From Vulcanimicrobiota bacterium (GTDB lineage: Bacteria; Vulcanimicrobiota; Xenobia; Xenobiales; Xenobiaceae): a stretch of DNA of 64,000 nt. The stretch lies in NCBI GenBank assembly GCA_944322965.1, contig CALUQR010000003.1:245189-309188 (forward strand). The letters run 5' to 3'. Under the pieces are notes generated by a model. The model did not search any database, had not been told where the DNA came from, and saw nothing but the letters and a program-made list of their open reading frames with translations. Numbering within the stretch: the first letter of the stretch is position 1; each line of letters starts with the position of its first letter. This document shows positions 17,019 through 26,441 of this stretch, one piece after another. Position numbers and translations under genes: made by a program.

Positions 17019-18925
17019 AGCTCTTGGGCCTCGTAGATCTTGCGATATAAACCTTCCGGGATCTCCATGAGTTGGGCGTGGGTCCCCATCTCCGCCACCC
17101 GGCCGTTATTCATCACCACGATGCGGTCGGCGTGCCTAATGGTAGCCAGGCGGTGGGCTATCACTAAGCAGGTGCGCCCGCGCAGGGAGTTATTGATAAC
17201 CTCCGTCAAATTGCTCTCGGCCTCGGCGTCTAGGCCGGAGGTGTACTCGTCTAAGATGAGGATGGCCGGATGGTGGACTAAGGCTCGGGCGATGGCGATG
17301 CGCTGGCGCTGGCCTCCCGAGAGGGCGGAGCCGCGCTCGCCCACATTAGTCTCTACCCCTTGGGGGAAGTGGGCGATAAATTCGTCCGCTCCGGCCATAG
17401 TCAGGGCCTGGCGGATCTCCTCGTCCGTAGCCTGGGGGTTGCCGTAGCGCACATTCTCATAGATCGTATCTCGGAAGAGGACCGACTCTTGGAAGACGAT
17501 CCCCACCTGGGAGCGCAGGGACTCTAAAGTCACCTGGGCGATGTCGTGGCCGTCGATAGTAATCCGCCCGCTATCGGGGATATAGAAGCGCTCTAACATA
17601 TTGACTAAGGTCGATTTGCCCGAGCCGTTGGTCCCCACAATGGCCACCAGCTCCCCGGCCCGCACGTGCAAGTTGACGTCCTCTAAGACGGGCTTATCCG
17701 CTTCGTAGGCAAAGGAGATATGTTGGAATTCGATATCGCCTTTCACGGGGGGCAAAGCTTGGGCCGAGGGGGCGGAAGTTTCGGGCTGAGCGTCAATAAT
17801 GGCGAAGGAGCGCACCGCGGCCGCCGCCGAGTTTTGGCAGCTGCCATAGAAGGTGGCGATAACTTGTAAGGGGTGACTAGTCATAGCCATCAGCGCCCAA
17901 TACTCCGTCATTTGGGAGAAGCTGACCTGACCTTGTAAGATGCGCGTAGCCCCGAACCAGACGATAATGACGATGCCCACGATCCCCAAAAATTCCACCA
18001 CCGGGGATTGCATCGATTGGACTTGGACCACCTTCATCTGGGCCGCGTAATTATCTTCGTTGCGTTGGCGGAAGCGCTCTACTTCATAATCTTCGCGGTT
18101 ATTAGTCTTAACCACCTTAATGGCGGAGACGTTCTCAAATTGCAAGGCGGAGAGGTCGGCTAAGCGGGCCTGGAGTTTACTCGTCTTTTGGCCGATGCGG
18201 GAGCCGAAATTGCTGATGGCGATGGCGATGAGGGGGCTCAAGACTAAGACTACTAAGGTCATCTGCCAGTCGCGCCAGAACATCCACACAAAGCAGCCCA
18301 CCACCATCAAGAAGTTCTTAGTAAACTCTGAGAGCAGGCTGAAGACGCCGGAAGCGGTGATGACGTCGGTCGTAGAGCGGGAGAGGACTTCGCCGGAGCG
18401 CATGCGGTCGAAGAAGGGCACGGGCAGGCGCTGCAGAGAGCTAAAGACGTGGTTGCGGAAGTCGCGGATGGCCAACTGGCCGCACTGGTCGGTCAGATAC
18501 TTTTGGAAGTAGGTACAGACCCCCATAATGGCCATGACGCTCAAAAAGAGGATACAGACGTAATTTAAGAGGAGGAAGGGCGAGCGCCCCCCTTCGTAGC
18601 TGAAGAGCTGGCGGAAGATGAGTTCGCCCCCCTCCAATTGGGGTCCGCCCTGGGGGGCCGCCTCCGCCCCCGCCTGGGGCTCGACTACCCCCAACTCTTG
18701 GGCTCGCTCCTGGTGGCGCTCGCTTTGGGAGACCTCCAGGGCCTGGGCGATAGCGGGACTGCCCTTAGACATGAGCTCCATAATCCAGCCCACGAATTTA
18801 GCCTGACAGAGGCGGGTGGCGGTAGCCAAGAGGGTAAAGCAGAGGGCTAAGAGGACCACCTTCCAGTAGGGGGTTAAATACTTGAGCACGCGGCCCAAGG
18901 TCTTGGCTAGATTGATAAAACTCAA
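17015..18925 (-). CDS. ABC exporter, MsbA-like fused permease-ATPase
   Basis: 636 residues. The six-helix type I exporter membrane domain (about 15-360) contains a roughly 70-residue Gln/Glu/Pro-rich insertion between helices 1 and 2. The ATPase domain has Walker A VGTNGSGKST, Q-loop GIVFQES, signature LSGGQRQRIAIARAL, Walker B ILILDEYTSGLD and H-loop IAHR. The Walker B D-E pair is intact. MsbA-like exporters move lipid A-core or other lipids and drugs across the inner membrane; an outer membrane in this organism fits this. Substrate cannot be told from sequence. It is followed, 19 nt upstream on the same strand, by the exonuclease gene. Confidence 0.88.
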   Translation of the reverse strand: MSFINLAKTLGRVLKYLTPYWKVVLLALCFTLLATATRLCQAKFVGWIMELMSKGSPAIAQALEVSQSERHQERAQELGVVEPQAGAEAAPQGGPQLEGGELIFRQLFSYEGGRSPFLLLNYVCILFLSVMAIMGVCTYFQKYLTDQCGQLAIRDFRNHVFSSLQRLPVPFFDRMRSGEVLSRSTTDVITASGVFSLLSEFTKNFLMVVGCFVWMFWRDWQMTLVVLVLSPLIAIAISNFGSRIGQKTSKLQARLADLSALQFENVSAIKVVKTNNREDYEVERFRQRNEDNYAAQMKVVQVQSMQSPVVEFLGIVGIVIIVWFGATRILQGQVSFSQMTEYWALMAMTSHPLQVIATFYGSCQNSAAAAVRSFAIIDAQPETSAPSAQALPPVKGDIEFQHISFAYEADKPVLEDVNLHVRAGELVAIVGTNGSGKSTLVNMLERFYIPDSGRITIDGHDIAQVTLESLRSQVGIVFQESVLFRDTIYENVRYGNPQATDEEIRQALTMAGADEFIAHFPQGVETNVGERGSALSGGQRQRIAIARALVHHPAILILDEYTSGLDAEAESNLTEVINNSLRGRTCLVIAHRLATIRHADRIVVMNNGRVAEMGTHAQLMEIPEGLYRKIYEAQEL

Positions 18926-18944
18926 CGCTTAAGGGTTCAACTTT

Positions 18945-19820
18945 CTAAGAGTGGAGGGGGGCTAGAACCTCTAAAAGCTCGCCCTCGGAGATAATCTGCA
19001 AAGGGTAACCGGCCGCCGCCAAAGCTTGGGCTCGCTTCACTTTGGCGCTAGGGGCGCGCCCGGCCGCCGACTGGCCGCAGACTAAGTAATCTATTTCCGA
19101 ACTCACCTGGGGGCGCACTACTCCGCCTGTAGCTCGGATGAGATCGGCCACCCTCCCTTTCTTGCCCCAAGCAAATTTCCCGCTCAAGCAATAACTAGCT
19201 TGGGGATCGCCCAGGGCGTAGAGCGGGGGCAGACCCTCTCCCCCCTTCCCCTGGGGAGAGCGCATCTGGTGCAAGTCGTCGCGCACTAACTCGCCCTCCT
19301 TTAAGAGGGCCTGTAAGAGTTCCTGACAGGCCCAGACGTCGGAGAGGGCGTCGTGGTGGCGGCGCATGGCGATCCCGTACTTTTTACATAAGGCTTTGAG
19401 ACCGTAACCCCCTTGGGGATCGTCTTTAGAGCGGGGCCAGTGGGGCAAGAGGCGCTTCGCTAAGCGGTAGGTACAGAGGTAGGGGATGGGCCCTAAAGCG
19501 ATCCCCAAAAGGGCCAAGCTGCGAATCAAGACGGCTAAATCGAAGGTCACATTGTGGCCTACTACGATCTGACCTCGGAAGAGGGACTCTAAGCTGGGCC
19601 AAAGCTGGGCTAAGGTGGGTTGACCGGCCACATCTTGGGGGGTGAGGCCGTGGACGGCGATACAGAACTCTTCAAAGGGGGCCTGGGGATCGACTAAGCT
19701 GACCCGCTCCTCTACTACCCGCCCCTCCTCCACTTGGAGCCAGGCGATTTGGCAGAGCGAATCCCCGCGGCGATTGGGGGTCTCTAAATCGAGGACCGTA
19801 TATCTATCTAAATGGAACAA
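18945..19820 (-). CDS. DnaQ-like 3'-5' exonuclease with C-terminal BRCT domain
   Basis: 291 residues. The exonuclease domain (1-175) is DEDDh type: VLDLET (Exo I, Asp and Glu), HNVTFDLAVL (Exo II) and RRHHDALSDVWACQELL (Exo III with catalytic His and Asp). Residues about 205-290 form a BRCT domain: YCLSGKF, then GRVADLIRATGGVV...DYLVCG and a C-terminal AAAGYPLQIISEGELLEVL. This architecture (exonuclease plus BRCT) occurs in stand-alone DNA repair nucleases of Firmicutes and others. It likely trims or proofreads DNA ends. The ATG has no strong ribosome site. Confidence 0.88.
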   Translation of the reverse strand: MFHLDRYTVLDLETPNRRGDSLCQIAWLQVEEGRVVEERVSLVDPQAPFEEFCIAVHGLTPQDVAGQPTLAQLWPSLESLFRGQIVVGHNVTFDLAVLIRSLALLGIALGPIPYLCTYRLAKRLLPHWPRSKDDPQGGYGLKALCKKYGIAMRRHHDALSDVWACQELLQALLKEGELVRDDLHQMRSPQGKGGEGLPPLYALGDPQASYCLSGKFAWGKKGRVADLIRATGGVVRPQVSSEIDYLVCGQSAAGRAPSAKVKRAQALAAAGYPLQIISEGELLEVLAPLHS

Positions 19821-19865
19821 TTAACTTACCTTCTAGCTCCGGCCCCCGGCTAGAGGGCGCCCGCC

Positions 19866-20522
19866 TCAGTGGGTATTGCCGTCTAGGACGTCGTTTAAGT
19901 CGCGCATCATCTTCTCCAAGTAGCCCGAGCGCTCTCCCACTACGCAACGGCGCAGAGAATTCCCCTTTTTGAAGTCCAGAATAGTCTGCCCCAGATCTTC
20001 GAGAGGGGTCAGTAAATTGTGGCTGAGGCTATGCATAAAGAAGAGGCCGGCTATAAAGTTGAGGGCGGCCACTAAGACGATCCCCCAGGCCCCGGCTCGG
20101 CTCATGCGCTGGGCCTTGAGGTCGGACTCGTGCATAGCCTTAATATTGAGGTCGGCCATCTTGGAGATAGCGGCCAAGGTCACTAAGTAGCTGCCCCGAT
20201 CCCCGGCGAAGGCCCCTTGGTAATGGTTGCGAATGAGGCGGATCTGCTCGCGCTCCCCCTCTTCGGAGATAGAACTCTCCGCTAGGCGCAAGAAATGCTC
20301 AAAGCGCTTAATGGCCCGCTCGCGGCGGGGGGCGCGCTCCTCTTTTTTGGCTAAGATGGAGGTCATATTGACCGCCGCTTTAATGGAGAGCTCGTTGCCG
20401 TGGACGATACTGTCGATAGCGGGGATCATGCGCATAAAGATCCACACGCAGCAGTAAGCGACTACCACTTGGAAGAGGATAAAGAACCAGACGCTCAATT
20501 TTATAGGTTTTGCTAACTTCAC
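19866..20522 (-). CDS. HAMP-domain membrane protein without output domain
   Basis: 218 residues. Membrane helix 1 lies at about 8-30 and helix 2 at about 150-172, with a helical ligand-binding-like region of about 115 residues between them that resembles four-helix-bundle sensors. A HAMP-like segment follows (about 173-215: LLTPLEDLGQTILDFKKGN). No histidine kinase, methyl-accepting or cyclase domain is present and the protein ends cleanly at a stop. It is the last gene of a run trkA-trkH-this gene on the minus strand, 28 nt after trkH. It could act as a sensory subunit on another protein. Function unknown. Confidence 0.7.
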   Translation of the reverse strand: MKLAKPIKLSVWFFILFQVVVAYCCVWIFMRMIPAIDSIVHGNELSIKAAVNMTSILAKKEERAPRRERAIKRFEHFLRLAESSISEEGEREQIRLIRNHYQGAFAGDRGSYLVTLAAISKMADLNIKAMHESDLKAQRMSRAGAWGIVLVAALNFIAGLFFMHSLSHNLLTPLEDLGQTILDFKKGNSLRRCVVGERSGYLEKMMRDLNDVLDGNTH

Positions 20523-20550
20523 AGGAGACCTCGTCAGCTCTCTTCGCCCC

Positions 20551-22569
20551 TTAGGTGAGAGAGATCTTCTCTTCGGGATAGCGCACCGTGTTGCCGCCCG
20601 TACTCTCTACGCTCATAAGAGAGAGGATGGTCAGGGGGCCCACGCGCCCGCAGAACATAGTGAGAATAATAATGATCTTGCCCAACTCGTCGAGCTGGTT
20701 AGTGACCCCCATGCTCAAGCCTACCGTCCCCAAAGCGGAGACGGCCTCGAAGATGAGGGGCTTGACGGCGATATCTTGGGTAGCTAAGAGGGCGCCCACG
20801 CTGAGGATGAGGGCTAAGATAAAGGAGAGTACGATAGTGATGGTGCGCCTAATGGTGAGATCGGGGATGAGCCGCCGCCTATAGACGACCGCCGGACGCT
20901 GGCGCAGATCGGCCCAGAAGACGAGAAATAGGATAGAGAGGCTAGCCGTCTTGATACCTCCCGCCGTACCGCCGGGCGAACCTCCGATGAGCATCAAGAA
21001 GAGGCAGAGCACGTAACTGAAATTGTTGATCCCGCTCAAGTCGAAGGTGCTAAAGCCTACCGTACGGAGAGTAGCCGACATATGGAAGGCGTTATGCATC
21101 TTGTCGATCAAAGAGAAGTGACCCAAGACGCCCGTCCACTCGGAGATTAAGAAGAGGCCCATGCCCCCAATTAAGAGGATAGCCGTGGGCACCAAAGTGA
21201 CTAAACTAGAGAGCGTAATCTGGCGCTTATAGTAGAACCAGAGGGGCAGCGAGAGGAAGGCCGCCGGAGCCATACCGCCGCAGACCCCCACAATACCCAT
21301 GACGTAGAGGATGCCGGGGTGGCTGGAGAAGCGGAAGAGGCTATCGTGGTAGGGGGAGATACCGGCGTTACAGAAGGCGGCCACGGCCATAAAGCAGCCG
21401 TTGCCCAAAGCGCTATCCCAACTCTCCCCCATATCGTGTAAGAAGTAGGCCAAGATAATGGCCGCCAAGACCTCGATAGCTACTAAGTAGCGCAAGACTA
21501 GCCCTAAGGTCTGTAAGAGCTCCCCCGTATCCTCGCTGCCGGCCGCCGAGACCGCTAAGCGCTCGTGGCGCAAACTCATGCGTTGCCCTAAGACGTGCAT
21601 AGCTAGAGCCGATAAGCTCATAATACCCAACCCGCCCAGCTGCATGAGGAGCATTAAGACGATCTTCCCGGTCACCGTCAAGGTGGAGCTGGGGTCGATG
21701 ACGCTGAGCCCCGTCACGCAAGAGGCGCTGACCGCCAAAAAGGCGATATCTAAAAATTCGGCCTCCTTAGCTAAGCAGACGGGCAGATAGAGTAAGACCG
21801 AACCCACGCTACAGAGGATGACGAAGGTGGCTAAGACCATGCGGGCCGGGCGCTTGAGGAAGAACTCTAAGCCCAGATCTTCGCGCAACTCCAATTGGCC
21901 GTAACTATTGAGCAATAAGAGGTCTATGAAGATAGTTAAGACCGTAGCCACAATGGCCAGCCACTCCCCTTGGAACATAGTACCCAAAAGGAGGAGGATA
22001 CAGGCCAAGATAGCGTAGCGCGGTAAGGGCGAGCGGAATTTGAGGCTCCAGGGGTAGAGTAAGCCCTGACAGAGGACGGCCCCCGTAGCGCAGAGATTGA
22101 TCCCTAAAGAGCTCTGGAAACCCTCAATGAGCCAGTTGAGAGCGAATAAGGCGACTAATCCCCCCACCGCCCCGCCCAGGGCCTCTCTTTCTCGCTCTTC
22201 GGGGGAGTCGGAGCTCTGCTCTTGGGGGTGATAATGGAAGATAGCGTAGAGCAAAAGGGAGACGGCCATAATGACCGTGAGAGCTACAAAGGGGTCGCTC
22301 AGACTGTCGCGCCCGGCCGTAAAGATACAGGCCCCGGCGTCTACTAAGGAGATAAACCTCCCCCAGGCGGGAGAGCGCCGCCAGGCCCAACCCATACAGA
22401 GGGTACAGAGGACGACTAAGAGGGCGCAACCCCAACGCCAGAGGGCCACCTCGCCGCAAGCGTGTAAATCGATCCCTAAAAAGATAAAGGCTAAGGGAGA
22501 GAGGACGATGGCCGCCCCCGTAAAGCCGGAGCGGGCGCAGGTCGGATTGAAGGCGGAAGAGGCGTACAT
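20551..22569 (-). CDS. trkH: TrkH/KtrB potassium channel subunit with N-terminal extension
   Basis: 672 residues, longer than the usual 450-500. The first about 225 residues hold extra hydrophobic helices, and the KtrB-like core follows. All four pore loops with their selectivity-filter glycines are visible: CVTGLS, FCNAGI, RTVGFS and GTVGLS. The conserved GGSPGGTAGGIKT loop and a C-terminal FCGRVGPLT are present. It pairs with TrkA encoded 18 nt upstream, so the two form one potassium uptake system. The N-terminal extension is shared with the decayed copy at 24372-26284. It appears intact. Confidence 0.92.
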   Translation of the reverse strand: MYASSAFNPTCARSGFTGAAIVLSPLAFIFLGIDLHACGEVALWRWGCALLVVLCTLCMGWAWRRSPAWGRFISLVDAGACIFTAGRDSLSDPFVALTVIMAVSLLLYAIFHYHPQEQSSDSPEEREREALGGAVGGLVALFALNWLIEGFQSSLGINLCATGAVLCQGLLYPWSLKFRSPLPRYAILACILLLLGTMFQGEWLAIVATVLTIFIDLLLLNSYGQLELREDLGLEFFLKRPARMVLATFVILCSVGSVLLYLPVCLAKEAEFLDIAFLAVSASCVTGLSVIDPSSTLTVTGKIVLMLLMQLGGLGIMSLSALAMHVLGQRMSLRHERLAVSAAGSEDTGELLQTLGLVLRYLVAIEVLAAIILAYFLHDMGESWDSALGNGCFMAVAAFCNAGISPYHDSLFRFSSHPGILYVMGIVGVCGGMAPAAFLSLPLWFYYKRQITLSSLVTLVPTAILLIGGMGLFLISEWTGVLGHFSLIDKMHNAFHMSATLRTVGFSTFDLSGINNFSYVLCLFLMLIGGSPGGTAGGIKTASLSILFLVFWADLRQRPAVVYRRRLIPDLTIRRTITIVLSFILALILSVGALLATQDIAVKPLIFEAVSALGTVGLSMGVTNQLDELGKIIIILTMFCGRVGPLTILSLMSVESTGGNTVRYPEEKISLT

Positions 22570-22587
22570 AGAGGGTCAGGGAGGGGG

Positions 22588-23256
22588 CTAAGACTTATAG
22601 CGTTTAGTGAGCTCGGCTATAGCCCGCTCATTGGAGACGATAATTAATTGGTCGTCCGCTTGTAAGGGCACGGTAGGATCGGGATGTTTGATCTTGGCGT
22701 AATTCTCGCTACTGCGGATACCGGCCACCATCACCCCCAGCTGTTTAGGCAGCTCTAACTCCATGAGGTTCTTGCCTACCATGCCCGGCAGGACCTTAAT
22801 CTCCGTCAATAAGCAGTCGTCGCCCAGATCGGTATCGACTACTACCTGGCGGTTAATGAGGCGAGTGGCGAAGCGCTGACCAAATTCGCGCTCGGGATTA
22901 ATGATGAGGTGGGCGCCCACGGCCTTCAAGATGCGCTGGTGGACGGCGTCGCGGGCCCTAGAGACGATAAAGGGGGCCCCCATCTGGCTGAGTAGAGCGG
23001 TACAGATAATAGAGTCGGCCTTGGAACTATCGCCAATGGCGCAGACTACGGCGTCGCGTTTAGCGGGCTCCAATTTGGCCATATCCAATTCGTCGGTGAC
23101 GTTGAGACTCAAGGCGTCCGTCACAAAGAGGGCGGCCTCCTCTACTAAGGCCATGTCCCGGTCTACGGCTAAGACCTCCACCCCCTTATCGGATAAGGTC
23201 CTGGCTAGAGCCATACCGAACTGCCCCAGCCCAATAATTAAGATCTGTTGCGCCAT
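22588..23256 (-). CDS. trkA: TrkA/KtrA potassium uptake regulatory protein
   Basis: 222 residues, the single-RCK form. The N-terminal RCK_N Rossmann fold has IIGLGQFGMALARTL, with the acidic VDRD that binds NAD(H) or ATP adenosine, and CAIGD. A linker leads to a C-terminal RCK_C ligand domain (about 135-222, ending DQLIIVSNE). It gates the adjacent TrkH pore as a cytoplasmic ring. It is first in the transcript, followed by trkH and the HAMP protein. Confidence 0.93.
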   Translation of the reverse strand: MAQQILIIGLGQFGMALARTLSDKGVEVLAVDRDMALVEEAALFVTDALSLNVTDELDMAKLEPAKRDAVVCAIGDSSKADSIICTALLSQMGAPFIVSRARDAVHQRILKAVGAHLIINPEREFGQRFATRLINRQVVVDTDLGDDCLLTEIKVLPGMVGKNLMELELPKQLGVMVAGIRSSENYAKIKHPDPTVPLQADDQLIIVSNERAIAELTKRYKS

Positions 23257-23302
23257 ATTACTCCTCCTACCAGATTAGCTAGCCCCTTTGAGAGACGCTC
23301 TC

Positions 23303-24277
23303 CTAGTAGACCCAGACTACTCCCCGCGGACCGTTGCCCACGGCCAGACGCCCCAATTGGCGGCCGCTAGCCATATCGATGACGGAGAGATCGTTACTAT
23401 TAAAGTTGGCAATATAGCACATCGAACCGTCGGGCGCAAAGCAGAGGTCGCGGGGACCCATCCCCACCGCGGTGCGGAAACGCTTGCCCGGGCGGTCTAA
23501 GGGGAAGATGGTAACGTCGTTGGAGATAGAGTTAATGACTACGACCTCGTCTTTAGCCGAACAGCCTACGATACTGGCCCCGGAACCGGCGGGAACCTTG
23601 GAGAGGAGGCGCAGATCGGTCGTCTTGTAGATGCCCACCTTACTCTCGCTGGGCAAGGCTACGATTAAGCGCCCATTATCCTTAGAGAGGGCCAGACCGC
23701 CCGCCTTGGGACCCACCCCCATCTGTTTAAAGATCTGCCACTGGAAGAGGTCGATTACCGTCAGAAGGCCCGTATCTTCGTGGGAGATAAACATCTTGGC
23801 CCCATTTTTGGAGATGCGCATTAAGCTGGGCCCTAAACCATTTAAGGGCAGGGCGCGGATGACGTTGAAGGTGGGGACGTGCAACTCCAAGAGGGAGCAG
23901 GTCTTAGCCTCTAAGACGTAGAGGCGGGCCCCATCGGGAGAGAAGACGACGTCTACCGGCTCCGCCATTTGGGGATCGGTGTAATTATTGCCATAGCGCA
24001 TATTGCCCGTTTGGACGATAGAGATGCAACCCGTCTTGGGCTGAGCCACGGCGATCCACTTATTATCGGCGGAGACGGCCATGCGCTCCGGGTTGGTCCC
24101 GACGGAAAATTCTCCCAAGCGACGCACGGTGCGAGCGTCGACTAAGGTCATACTATCGCCCAAAAAGCAGGAGATTAAAAGGCGCGGGGCCGGCAATTGG
24201 GCCTGGACCCCTTCCCCTCCTACCCAAAAAATGAAGGCAGCTAAGGCCGCCAACAGGAAGATGCGCACTACTTTCAT
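23303..24277 (-). CDS. Exported YVTN-type beta-propeller protein
   Basis: 324 residues from the ATG at 24277, chosen because AAGGGG stands 5 bases before it; an in-frame ATG six codons upstream is less likely. The signal peptide is KVVRIFLLAALAAFIFWVGG ending near VQA-Q. The mature protein consists of repeated propeller blades (MAVSADNKWIAVAQ, VVFSPDGARLYVL, ALSKDNGRLIVAL, LCFAPDGSMCYIA) ending in IDMASGRQLGRLAVGNGPRG. This is the YVTN/cytochrome d1-like surface repeat family, whose functions are mostly unknown; periplasmic ligand binding is possible. It lies between the intact and the broken trkH, and is probably co-transcribed. Confidence 0.85.
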   Translation of the reverse strand: MKVVRIFLLAALAAFIFWVGGEGVQAQLPAPRLLISCFLGDSMTLVDARTVRRLGEFSVGTNPERMAVSADNKWIAVAQPKTGCISIVQTGNMRYGNNYTDPQMAEPVDVVFSPDGARLYVLEAKTCSLLELHVPTFNVIRALPLNGLGPSLMRISKNGAKMFISHEDTGLLTVIDLFQWQIFKQMGVGPKAGGLALSKDNGRLIVALPSESKVGIYKTTDLRLLSKVPAGSGASIVGCSAKDEVVVINSISNDVTIFPLDRPGKRFRTAVGMGPRDLCFAPDGSMCYIANFNSNDLSVIDMASGRQLGRLAVGNGPRGVVWVY

Positions 24278-24371
24278 ATTCCCCTTATTTGACATCCTCA
24301 GGGCAAATTCCCGCCCCCCTAGGGGTTAACTTTTGGCCCCTCCCGGGGCGTCCCCCCTACTCCGCCAAAAT

Positions 24372-26284
24372 TTAGGCTAAAGGCAGGTCCTCCGCCGGAT
24401 ACTCCGCCCGCTGCCCCTCGTCGCTTTGGGCACAGACTAAGGAGAAGATGGCCAAGGGGCCCACGCGCCCACAGAACATGGTGGCGATAATAATCAATTT
24501 GCCCACCTCGTCCAAATGCGAGGTAGCCCCCATACTTAAACCCACCGTACAGAGGGCGGAGACGGCCTCAAAGATGAGCTCCTTAGCGGCTATACTCTGG
24601 GTGGCTACTAAGGATCCGGCGCTTAAAGTCAACATCATCATAAAGGCCAAACTGATAGTTAGCGCCTGGCGCACGCTGGCCGCCCCCACCTGATGGTATC
24701 CCCAGGCCAGAGGGCGCCTCCACAAGCCGCACCACATGACCATAACCAAAATAGCTCAGGTAGTGGTCTTCATTCCCCCCGCCGTACCCCCGGGCGAGCC
24801 GCCAATGAGCATTAAAAAGATGTAGACTACGTAGCTAAAATTATTAAATTGGGAGAGATCGAGGGAGTTAAAGCCTATGGTGCGGGCCGCAGCCGAAAGG
24901 AAGAAGGCGTTATGTAACTTATCGTCCCAGGCCAGATGGGCTAAGAGGCCGTTCCACTCGGAGATAGCTAAGATGAGCATCCCCCCCAATAAGAGGATGG
25001 CGGTAGGGACTAAGGCCAAAAGGTGATTTAAGGGGATAGAGCGCCCGCGCCAGAGCTTAGCCCCCAAGGCCAAACAGGCGGCCGGAGCTAGGCCCCCACA
25101 GATCCCCACTAGGGCCAGGGTGTAGAGGATGGCCGGCTGGTTGGCAAACTCCATGACGTTACTGCTATAAGGGGCCATGCCCACATTACAGAAGGCGGTA
25201 ACGGACATAAAGAGGCCGTCCACCAATCTTCGCCCATCCCGGAGCTGCCCGCCGCGCTGACCGCCAAGCGCTCGTGGCGCAGGCTCATGCGCCGCCCCAA
25301 GACGTGCATCACTAAAGCCGATAAGCTCATCATCCCTAAGCCCCCCAGCTGCATGAGCAAGGCCAAAAAGAAGCGCCCCCAAGGGGTAAAGTCGCGCTCG
25401 ACATCTAAGATGCTGAGCCCCGTCACGCAGACCGAACTGACCGCGGAGAAGGCGGCGTCCAAAAAGTCGACGGGCTCTTTAGTGGAGAAGGGCAGGTAGA
25501 GCAAGATAGAGCCCACCCCGCAGAGGATGACGAAGGTAGCGATAACGACCCGGCCGGGGTGATTGAGGAAAAACTCTACCCCTAAATCTTCCCGCCAGCT
25601 CAATTGGCCGTAGCTATCGAGCAAGAAGAAGTCAAAGAAGAAGGTTAAGACTAAGGCGCAGACGGCAAAATCGCCGCCCCCCACTAGGCCGCCTACCAGG
25701 GCTAGGGCCCCGCCTCCCACCACGATGCGCGGCAAGGGGGAAATAAAGTTTTGGCTCCAGCGATAGAAGAGGGCCTGGGCCACTAAGGCCCCCGCCAGAC
25801 AGAGGTTGAGGGCTAAGGGCAGAGCCAAACCGTCTAAGAGCCAGGTGACGGCCACTAAGGCCCCCAAGCCTCCGCCTCCCCCGCGGGCTAAGCTCAAGTC
25901 GCCCTCTATCCCCTCCGCGGGCCGCCCCAAGTCCTCCTCGCGCCCCTCCCAGATGGCATAACCTAAAAGGCTGCTCCCGATGGCCACGGTCAAAGCTACT
26001 AGAGGATTACTCCAAAGGGGCGGCCCGGCCGCACCCACCCCGGCCAGGGCGTCTAAGAGGGCCAGAGCCTGCCCCCAGCGCGGGGAGCGCTTCCAGACTA
26101 GGAGCATGGCCACCGTTAAGAGCAGGGAGCCCCAGGCGCAAGCTAAACGCCAAGCGGGCAGAACCCCTTAGCTGAGGTCGGAGACCAAAAAGATAAAGGC
26201 CAAGGGGGATAAGACTAAAGCCGCCCCCACAAAACCGGAGCGGGGTAGGCTCAAACTCCCCCATCTGTGCGTCCAAACTCCCAT
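24372..26284 (-). pseudogene. trkH: Decayed second trkH
   Basis: The minus-strand sequence matches the intact TrkH (20551-22569) end to end but is broken in three places. An in-frame TAA (26168-26170) follows codon 38, where the intact copy continues with HACGE. Near 25230 a deletion removes the stretch of about 40 residues between MSLRHERLAVSAAGS and the second pore loop, and changes frame. An in-frame TGA (24756-24758) follows GGMKTTT. The start ATG at 26284 aligns with the intact start. Pore loops such as CVTGLS and RTIGFN remain readable, so decay is not old. It lies upstream of the beta-propeller gene and trkA. Sequencing error could explain one break but hardly all three. Confidence 0.88.
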
Positions 26285-26441
26285 TTTTAACGCTCCCTAT
26301 TTATTAACTCTCCCGGCCAATTCCCGCCTGGCCGGGCCCTAAATTAGCCCTTTAAGTGAGCGCAGGGATCGCCCGGCCCCCGCCTAAGTGGGGGAAGACT
26401 CAGAACCTTAAATGGGCGTCTAATCGGCAGGAGGCAGAAAA

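Noticed and set aside
18945..19820. DNA polymerase III epsilon subunit
   Set aside because: The BRCT tail and lack of a polymerase gene make a stand-alone repair exonuclease more likely.
26007..26276. 89-residue minus-strand frame at the start of trkH2
   Set aside because: Different frame from the TrkH homology; the TrkH-like frame with its TAA explains the sequence better.
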